Source: Paramacrobiotus richtersi (lineage: Eukaryota; Tardigrada; Eutardigrada; Parachela; Macrobiotidae). From it: a stretch of DNA of 29,573 bases. The first letter of the stretch is position 1. Every line of letters begins with the position of its first letter. Both the position numbers and the translations under genes were made by a program. The stretch is taken from positions 1-29,573 of the forward strand of contig JAQGAU010000378.1 of assembly GCA_034698045.1 (NCBI GenBank), written 5' to 3'. This document shows, one piece after another, positions 21,984-29,573 of the stretch. Below the pieces are notes generated by a model. The model made no database searches, was not told the DNA's origin, and worked only from the letters and a program-made list of their open reading frames with translations.

Positions 21984-24900
21984 TTAAGGGCACAAACAAT
22001 CCCCAGCGGCGCATCCCGATCCGGTCGAACAGGCCGAGCACTTCGGACCCTGCTTGTACGGACAGTACCATGCCTCTCCACCACCAAACAAACCCGAGTC
22101 AACGTTTCCGCTGTAAGATAATATTCCCTCGTCAAATCGACCGGTGTCAGAGTCGCCATCGATTCAAAATTGTACGAAGTGGCCATACAGCAGCTATGTT
22201 CCGGAAGTACGTATTAGTGCATGCAGTAGCAGTGAAAACCACTGCATGTACACTGTATAATAGTACAGTCTTATCACGCCACCCTGGGACAACAGCACTT
22301 TGCGACGGCGCGTTCACCCGCGCTTAATTTGAGAGCCCTATTTTAGCATTTTTCCTACTCAGTTTTTTGTCCCGCGTCTAGCAGAAAGCTTTTGGTCAAG
22401 ATATTCTTGAAGGATTCCCGTAGGGGGCGTTCCACACAGGAACATGGCGGGTCTGGTTCTAGAACTAGTATAAATGGTTGTGCAGAGATTCGCACAGGAA
22501 GCACCTGATGCCGCCAGCTGCATTACTTAGTAAAGCACACCCAGGTCGATTATTTGTGGTTCAGTAGATTACACTGCTCTGCCTGGAACCTAGCTGGGAG
22601 CCGTGCAGCGTCACCTCCCATAGACCTCTATGCTAAAAACTGACACCTGAAAAGCGCCCGTACATTTCCAGGAATAATTTCAAGGTGCCCAAATGTACGT
22701 ATTTTATTGAAGGACATGATAAAGAAGTGGTTTGCAAGGCCAAACAAGAAATTTATTCCCTCAACATTACAGGAGGTGCGGTTTGAGTCACGGTCGTTTT
22801 TCACAGCAAGCTGTGAATCAAGTCATGGATTTTACAAGATTAAAGCCCGCTTTCGGGCCAGGTTCTCTTGTACCGTCTCATCTTTGAAGCAGAAATAGTA
22901 GAACAGATACCCTGTAGTGATCCTGTGTCAAAGTCGGTCCCGAACAATGCGATGCTCCCACGGGACGAAAGGTCACAGGATACTTACCAGTGAATGATCT
23001 GTACCTGCGCTGGCCACGCCCAAACAAGAGGCTAATATTTCGAAAGGTCACTTTTTTCGTATTATTAGATAGAAAAATGGTTAGATTACAATTCTAACAC
23101 CCCTACATGACAATAACATAACTAAGGAATTTTTTACGACTTTTTGAAAAGGAATCGAGACACGGCAACCCAAGGGTCTGATTGTTTTTCAATCCTGGAG
23201 GTTTCTGGAATAAATAGCGCCAAAACTCGGCGTGACCTCAGAAATTTTGTATCTATGGCGCAAAAGACGCAAAATGAAATCGGCGATCGCTGAGAACTTT
23301 ACCGGGTTCTCTTGCTATGAGTTCTGACGCATGGGGCCGTCGCAAGCAGGTTGTCCCAGAGTGGCGTGATAAGACTGTATATTGTGCCATATTCAAAGTA
23401 TAATAATATTACTATAATTAACCCACGTCTTGCAGTAATTGCAGATGAAAACGTCCGTAATTCCACCGCACCGGGCATATCCACATCCGATTAAGGAGGT
23501 TTCCGCCCATACGAACTGTAAAACAAACCAAACATATATTCATTATTACAACATATTGCAAAGTGTGTGCAGTGGCTCTATATAAATCCTTGCAAGTTGC
23601 AGTAAAAATCTTGCCAGTATATATAAGAGAAAATGGATTTAAAACAGGCACTGATTTATGGCTTATGTTTTAGGTTTTACATTCCACAGGGAACAGTAAC
23701 CGGTTACTGGTTGTTGTGTCAGGTAAAACATTAATATTTGTACAACAAGTACTTACTTGCGTATAGTGGCCAACTTGATTAGACTCCTCTTTGTCCCCGC
23801 GTATGTTATTAGGACTGCAATAGGCAAAATACCGTACTTCTCGGCGCCACGCTTCGACCGCATCTCTCCACGCGATGCCCATACTAACGGGTCCGGAATG
23901 ATAGCTCTGACCGCATCCTTCCGGAAAACCTGTATAACAAGACCCGAAATGTACGAATGCACAACGATCTCCCGTTTCGAATCGCACCTGGTGCCTTTCG
24001 GTCAGGAAATTTATTATCATGGATTCCAGTGCATTTATTAGCCCATGCTTGCGCACTGCTGGCCACACAGGGATCCCATGATAATTTTCTCATATTACTG
24101 GCTGTCAGACTACGACGCTCGTTATTATGCATATCCACGATCGTGCTAATATCAGCCGGTGACACCGCCGATTGGGTAATGGAATACCCGAGATCAGAAG
24201 GATTTGCAGTACATACACGTGGTCCTGCATATGGAGGACTGTTGGCTGCCGCACAAGTCCCACTTGATGTGCCCGAGCAAGCAACCGTAATTGTCACCGG
24301 AACGGAAGCCGATCCCACTGCGCCGAATGCGGTTACTGTGGTAGCATACGTGCCCGCCGAAACAGCTGCTGGCATGGTAATCTGCCCGGTACTCGACACG
24401 GCAAATTGAGCGTTGCTGATGGTGTACCTGTTGGCATTGTTCGCGGTGACGGTGCCCACTGTTGTTCCTGCAGTGCAGGTACTAGTCGAATAAGTGTACG
24501 ATTGCATTGGAAAGGTTACCGTTCCCGAGGTGCCACCAGCGCAAGTGACTGTAATGGTCGCCGGGACAGAGACCGAACCGCCCGTCCCCACTGCAGTTAT
24601 CATAGCTGTGTACATTCCTGCTGGAACGGCCGTCGGCATCGTAATTTGCCCGGCCGCTGAAATGGCAAACTGAAAGTTGCTTATGATATAACGATTGGCG
24701 TTCGTAGCGGTGGCAGTTCCCACGTTTGTTCCCGCGGAACATGCAGTTGTCGAGAAAGTGTACGATGTCAAAGGAAACCCAGGGGCTCCGGAAATGGTTC
24801 CAGAACAAGTTACCGTGATTGTCAATGGAACGGAAGCGGTTCCTTGTGTGCCGGTTGCAAAAACCATCGCAGTATACGTTCCCGCCGGAACAGCGGCTAG

Positions 24901-26727
24901 CAAAGTGATCTGACCACTGGTCGAAATAGCAAAATTAAAATTAGTAATGGAGTAACTAGCGGCACCGGTAGCGGTCACGGAGCCCACTGATGTTCCAGCT
25001 GTACAGCCGCTTGTCGAAAAAACGTAAGATGCTTGGGAAAATGTCGGTTTTCCCGCTGTCGTTCCGGAACAGGTTACGGTAACAGTTACAGGGACATTGC
25101 TGCCAGCGCTACCAGTAATGGTAGTACTACCCACTGTGAGTGTGTATGTCCCAGCCGGTACCGCCGTGGCTAAAGTTATGAGTCCAGCAGGAGAAACAGT
25201 GAACTGAGTATTGCCGTTGGTTATGGTGTAACCGGCCGCTCCGGAAGCCTGGACAGTGCCCACGGAAGAACCAACTGTGCAAGCTGTTGTCGTAAAGGTA
25301 TAAGACGACTGTTGGAAAGTTGTCGTGATGCCGATTCCCGTACATAATGTCGAGGTACAAGGAACTAAAGAGTAAAGCCACGGTACTCGTAATGAAATTA
25401 GCGGTTTTGCACCTCAATCAATGTCCGCAGTTTTAATCGAGAAATATGAGCTTTTCCATTCGATCATCATGCTTTTAGGAAGACTTACGGGATGCACAGG
25501 TGATGGAACATGAATACATCAGGCTGAGCAGGTTGCAGTCTGTTTCGCTGATGGTTTCCAGTTTGGGAATACAGGTGACGGGAGCCGTAGCGGGAAGTGT
25601 GAATGCCGGTTGACTGACACTTGCGGCATAGTCAGTGGGTTGATTATGCTAAATTTAAGGGATGGTCAAGTAGGTTGCTGATCTACATAATAGCAGCACC
25701 GACTAACCGTTATACTGCAGTAGTCGTAGGGATACTTCATCCAGTAAGCCTCTGATGTGCTGTACAGTCGATAAGCGGACTACGAGAGGAAGGCAAGCAG
25801 TTGAAATGTAACAGCACACATTTCTTTCAGTCGGACAAGATTTTTATTAGATATTTTTGATTTTATTTTTAATTACAGAGAAGAAATTTGTTTTGATTGT
25901 TTCGCTCTTGTGCGGCCGTAGAAAGGGAAAGCGGACGGTGCCCTATTTCTGTTATGGTAAATTTTAGTAAAACAAATTACCGCTGGATTTAGTGCTGCAT
26001 CATTGGCAATGATAATATTGCGATTGATATCGCGATCACCGCGCTGATGCTCGTTACGCTTTCCCATCACATTTGCCAGAAATCGCAGGACACAGCGTCT
26101 TGTTGTACTGCATCGAGTGAGGGTCCGTTCCAGATTCACTTCCTGCTGGTATACAGTACTAGCCAATCCCATCTGATGGCCAGGAAAACTTGAAGAATAC
26201 GGCTGCAAGCTACATTAACACAGGGAACTATCCAACGGTTACACATGCGTGTATATTGTTTCCTAGTTATGCACATACGCCGAAGTTGTGGTGAACTTGA
26301 CGTGATACTCCGTCGTCGCACAATCCACAGGTACGAAGTTGATACAACCTTTCATGGAAGCGCTGAAGGACTGGACAGCGCTGGTGATCGTTGTGCTCTC
26401 CTCACTGGCTATAGAAACAGGCTGCTTTGGTTCAAAGGTCACATCTATTTTACCCGTTATCAGGTAAACTGCTCTGTCATTATACGATAGTACAGCAATG
26501 CTTACTCATGACAGAGTCGATGCAGTACGGAACACGTGTTTTATCCCACCGCGAATAGCGTGGATCCACATTAACGGTCCGCACTGGACGCTGTAAAGCA
26601 GGATCATTTCCTGCCGGAAAGACATTACATGAAGTAACGGTCGTACTGAATTCCGACCATCAAAGGACAAACCATTAAGGCATTCCGTTCCAGACAGGAT
26701 AATCAAGAAAGGTATAAAAATCAACAT
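21984..26727 (-). CDS. Astacin-like pseudoprotease / cadherin-like repeats / CAP-domain extracellular protein (gene A)
   Basis: Ten exons: 26673-26727, 26506-26610, 26279-26444, 25981-26209, 25708-25779, 25489-25648, 23988-25364, 23757-23929, 23427-23515, 21984-22110. They total 2553 nt, about 850 aa, with all phases agreeing. Residues 1-19 are a signal peptide. Residues about 35-225 are an astacin (M12A) fold: RW-x4-VPYCID at the start, GCINFVP, EHQR-x-DRD and PYDYCSI. The zinc motif is gone: residues 151-161 read RFLANVMGKRN, so all three His ligands and the catalytic Glu are replaced, and the Met-turn Met is Thr. Residues 240-275 are Cys-rich and faintly ShKT-like. Four cadherin-like repeats span 277-632. 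A CAP domain follows, with HNNERR, GHYTQ, WAETSLIGCGYARC and FICNYC. The last exon is a Cys-rich tail (KCSAC, GCAAGDCLC). It is presumably secreted. Enzymatic proteolysis is not expected. CAP proteins bind sterols, lipids or receptors in other animals. Confidence 0.85.
22111..23426 (-). other. Unusually long last intron of gene A
   Basis: This intron is 1316 bp, against 52-241 bp for the other introns of the gene and 61 bp for the equivalent intron of paralogue B. The ends are GTGGGT and TTACAG. Inside I find no recognisable coding sequence. A short inverted repeat (CATGCAGT...ACTGCATG) lies at about 22218-22250. The size suggests an inserted element. Confidence 0.7.
24256..25323 (-). repeat. 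Four tandem cadherin-like repeats in gene A
   Basis: The units are 25048-25323 (92 aa), 24784-25047, 24520-24783 and 24256-24519; the last three are exactly 88 aa (264 bp). Each has the pattern SYTFST..C-AGT-VGTV-A-nA-RY-IsN-QFAIS--GQIT----VPAGtY---V-A-G--GSaSVP-TITV-C. This resembles a cadherin-type beta sandwich, but the calcium-binding acidic motifs are missing. One Cys near the start and one at the end of each unit suggest a disulphide in place of calcium. All four units sit in one exon. Confidence 0.85.
26053..26085 (-). other. Destroyed zinc-binding motif of the astacin-like domain
   Basis: Astacins carry HExxHxxGxxHExxRxDRD. Here the aligned residues are Arg, Phe, Asn and Asn at the three His and the Glu positions, while the Gly, the following Glu-His, the Arg and the Asp-Arg-Asp are kept. 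The frame is open throughout, and no HExxH can be read in any frame of this exon. The loss is therefore real in this sequence and not a splicing artefact. Confidence 0.85.
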
Positions 26728-26818
26728 TGTTAGAAAGAATAATTATTGCAAATCGCTGCCAGCTAACTGAACTCTGAAACCGTTACCAAAAGAGCACTGT
26801 GTAAGCGTCTCTGCCCTT

Positions 26819-26828
26819 CTTATAATAC
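26819..26828 (-). promoter_or_regulatory. TATA-like box of gene A
   Basis: The minus strand reads GTATTATAAG about 93 bp before the ATG at 26727. This would place the transcription start roughly 60 bp upstream of the start codon. Confidence 0.45.
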
Positions 26829-26859
26829 CGAGACAAACAACACTTTGGAACGTGTCGAA

Positions 26860-26945
26860 GGGGTTGTAATAGCATACAGGGGTTGTAATATCATAATATC
26901 ATACATCATTGTAATATCATATCATATCATACATAATATCATATT
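26860..26945. repeat. ATATCAT-type simple repeat upstream of gene A
   Basis: A direct repeat of GGGGTTGTAATA (26860 and 26879) runs into a low-complexity array of ATATCAT and ATCAT units up to about 26945. It lies about 130-220 bp before the start codon of gene A, just beyond the TATA-like box. Confidence 0.7.
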
Positions 26946-28442
26946 TGCCAATTACGCGCTGAGCCAGTTCTTTTTTTGCAGTTGTAGATCTCTGACTTGT
27001 TGGCTATCGGAAGAACACCAGTGACTGGACAGTTAAAAATTACAAATGTACAGAATGGCCGGAAACAACTACATTCTACCCATTAGTTCGTGCCAGATTA
27101 AAGTGCTTTTCGTTGCAGATGCCATCCAAATTTCAAGTGTTTGTCTCGACTCCCGACAAAGCAACGTAAACGGCCGTGACGTGGCTAGTAGGTATGAACA
27201 CTTGGCATCAAAATTCATGATGCCAGTCTGTTGTCGGAGCTTATAATGGCACGTCATCGATTTTGGTAATCCAGTTTGGTGGCGAACACGTTTGGCACAA
27301 ACATACTACTTCCGATAAAAAAAAGACTAAGCAATTGTTCAGAAATTTCTAGCTCGAAGTTCGTTAAGTAGCTTGGGACTTGCGTTCTTGTATTATAACG
27401 TTCAAAATGCTCTACGTACATATACATGTGTTCAGTACTTTACGCTCGCACTGGTTCTGTTTCTCTTGATTCTCGAGTGCATGGGAAACTCCCCATTAGC
27501 GTTTTGAAGTGCTAAATAATGTGTAGCAGAATCTTTCCAAACAAATCATTGATGATCTGGCCTGTATGCGAGCCGGACAAGCTAGTTTACCACGTTCTTC
27601 GTGCGTACGACCGATCCTCTGATAATGAATAACCCGTGACCTTTCTGAGTGTGCCTTCTTCCGATCCGTACCATAACTTTTAAGCGACCGGAGCGCAGTT
27701 TCTAATAACGTAATCATCTACGTATGCACGGACTATCCATTTCGAAATAAAGATTTCCGTTATTTAGTGGTTTTGTTGATTGTAGTTTTAAAACCTTGGT
27801 ATTTGTAGAATAGTTTTTTTGTGGTGTGACCCGTAATGCACTTTTTGCGGTTGATAGGAAGAGTCGGGCTCGGACGACTACTGGCGAAGTTAAAGGATCG
27901 CGATCACTTACGTATAGCGAATGAGTTACAATCACAATGCGGTGATTGTCCATCCTACTGATGTTTAACATGTGCGGTGAATATGAGGCATGGTATATTA
28001 CGTTACATTGTCTGAATAAGATCGAAAACCTGCAAGAACGAAGTGGTAATCTTCAGTGATCAGATGCTCTTAGACTAGCAAGGCTATCGCATAACGAAAT
28101 TTTCTTGCGCCTTGGAACACCTTCGAATTCGGTATGCAGGTAAATTTTTCTTCGAAACGGCCCTGACGGTTCTCACGGCCGGATCTCGAGTCGCCTCTGC
28201 GCCAGTGCGCTCGGCAGATGTTTGTCACAATTAATAGATCTTTGTCAAGTTTCGGGAAGTCCACCCTCGGGATAAGCATTGGTTTACAATAATCATGCGA
28301 ATGTCCTTCTGTTCATGACATGGTGTCGATAAACCATTGCTATCAACAGCACTCCGCACTGTTTTCAACAATATGGCGTCAATGAACGTCAAATAGCAGT
28401 TGTGCTATGTCCAGGAAAGCAAAAGTGCAGTCTAGATCTAAA
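26946..28442. other. Intergenic region between the two CAP paralogues
   Basis: Apart from a possible helicase relic near 27110-27205, I find nothing assignable. No duplicate of the astacin or repeat exons occurs here, so the two CAP genes are separate full-length units and not one split gene. Confidence 0.5.
27110..27205 (-). pseudogene. Possible relic of a PIF1/Helitron-type helicase C-terminus
   Basis: One minus-strand frame reads a short block, HVTAVYVALSGV, at 27148-27183. It resembles motif VI of PIF1-like helicases (the YVALSR-V box). Stop codons lie on both sides within about 40 nt, so it would be a decayed fragment. The match is only about ten residues, and I do not see the Walker A box or other motifs nearby. 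Confidence 0.25.
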
Positions 28443-29573
28443 CTATGCACAGAGACAATCGCCAGCAGTACATCCGGATCCCGTTGGGCACGCGGAACAC
28501 TTTGTGGCGGAAGTTCCTTGTTTCCATGGGCAGAAAATCGCAGGCTCGGAACCAAAGTTTCCACTGCAAATAAACAGATGCAGACGAAAACCGCTGCATC
28601 CGCTTTACCATAAGGGAAACTTACGGCGTGCAGTAGTTGCAGATAAATGCGTCCATGCCGTTGCATCTGGCAAAACCGCATCCAATTAGGGAGGTTTCCG
28701 CCCACATGACCTTTGAAAATTTGACGATGAAACAATACGTCCATATGTTAAAGTGACAATGAAGCGGCAATACCTGAGTGTAATGGCCGACTTTTGCGAA
28801 CACATTATTGCTGCTACAGTAAGTAAAATCTTTAACTTCGTTATACCACAAATCAATGGCTGTTTTCCATGTAATAAAGCCGGATGTCCCGGATGCCTTG
28901 TTCTGACCACACCCTTGTGGGAAACCTGAATAAAAAGCCATTTAGGATAAACATTAGCATAGTGCGAAGAAATGAAAATGATATCAAAAGCCACGAATTA
29001 AGACGTACTCGTACCTGGTGCCTTCCGAGCTGCGTATGAGTCATGTGGATTCGTCGCATCACACCTGCTGGCCCACGCTTGTGCACTGCTGGCTATGCAA
29101 GGATCCCATCGAAGCTTTCTCATATTGGTAGCATCCACACCGCGACGGTAAGTGTTATGTGCATCCAAGATAGCGGTGATATCGGCGGCTGACACTTGCG
29201 GCGCGGTAATAGGGTAGCCGAGATCCGATGAACTGGCGGAGCAGGTAGTGGATCCTGAATATGTCGGGCTCACATTTGCGGCGCAAGTACCGGTGCCAGT
29301 GGAAGGATTACTGCCACACGCTACGGTGATTGTGACCGGAACGGCAGCCGATCCTACGTTGCCGAATCCTGTTACCGTTGCAGAATAGGTTCCCGCCGTA
29401 ATCGCATTTGTTAATGCAATCTGGCCCGCAGCAGCAATGGTAAATTGAGTGTTGCTGATGGTATAGCGATTCGCATTGCTTGCAGCAGTGGTGCCCACTG
29501 TGGAACCCGCCGTACAAGTGCTTGTTGAGAAGGTATAGGAAGTTTGAGGAAAGGTTGTCGTTGACGGAGTAGA
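28443..29573 (-). CDS. CAP-domain protein with cadherin-like repeat, 5' end outside window (gene B)
   Basis: Four exons are visible: 29015-29573 (open to the edge), 28774-28925, 28625-28710 and 28443-28563. Their phases (1, 0, 2) are identical to those of the last four exons of gene A. The first holds one cadherin-like repeat of the same type (YTFSTSTCTAG ... VPVTITVAC) and the start of the CAP domain with HNTYRR. The next two carry GHYTQVMWAETSLIGCGFARC (residues split across the exons) and FICNYC. The last is a Cys-rich tail (GNFGSEPAIFCPW, CSACPTGSGC, GDCLC) ending in TAG. The usual CAP GENLA element is replaced by GCGQNKA. Tandem duplication with gene A is clear. Whether B also begins with an astacin-like domain cannot be seen here. 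Confidence 0.85.

Noticed and set aside
23299-23374. An in-phase terminal exon for gene A (reading to TAA at 23299)
   Set aside because: It fits the splice phase but has no similarity to the last exon of paralogue B, while the exon at 21984-22110 matches that Cys-rich tail closely and also fits the phase. It might be an alternative end.
25127-25417. Signal-peptide-like open frame in front of the cadherin-like repeats
   Set aside because: It has no ATG, is in a different frame from the repeats, and the upstream astacin exons join the repeat exon in the correct phase.

Overview
The window is animal nuclear DNA. Its genes are split by GT-AG introns of about 41 to 1316 bp, several encoded proteins begin with secretion signals, and the protein families are animal ones (atlastin/GBP-type GTPase, astacin, CAP, HMG box, F-box). 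I see no bacterial operons, CRISPR, rRNA or tRNA. The two F-box proteins carry an N-terminal domain that I associate, from memory only, with lineage-specific families in tardigrade (Hypsibius-type) genomes. The tardigrade assignment is therefore an inference.

All seven recognisable genes lie on the minus strand. From right to left: (B) the 3' half of a cadherin-like-repeat/CAP protein, running off the right edge (28443 to >29573); (A) a complete paralogue (21984-26727, 10 exons, about 850 aa) with a signal peptide, an astacin-like domain whose zinc site is destroyed, a short Cys-rich stretch, four cadherin-like repeats, a CAP domain and a Cys-rich tail; (G) a small HMG-box protein (20886-21560, 4 exons, 147 aa); (F) an intronless secreted protein of 256 aa (18877-19647); (E) an 18-exon, about 1374-aa atlastin/GBP-like GTPase with an N-terminal signal peptide, repeated stalk domains and a C-terminal module homologous to protein F (8657-14898); (D) and (C) two F-box paralogues (4936-6927 and 1421-3161).

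The exon models were built by hand from ORF ends, GT/AG sites and frame continuity. The coding lengths of A, C, D, E, F and G all come out as whole codons, and splice phases agree at every junction I used. The least certain junctions are exon 9 and the exon 13/14 boundary of gene E.

The most novel part is the E/F pair. E is a GTPase with all its nucleotide-binding motifs, yet it is predicted to enter the secretory pathway. Its C-terminal module also exists alone as secreted protein F about 4 kb upstream. I do not recognise that module. The second is the A/B family, which joins a dead astacin protease, disulphide-type cadherin-like repeats and a CAP domain in one extracellular protein. The stretches between genes hold a 61-bp-arm foldback element, simple repeats and a possible helicase relic, but otherwise nothing I can assign.
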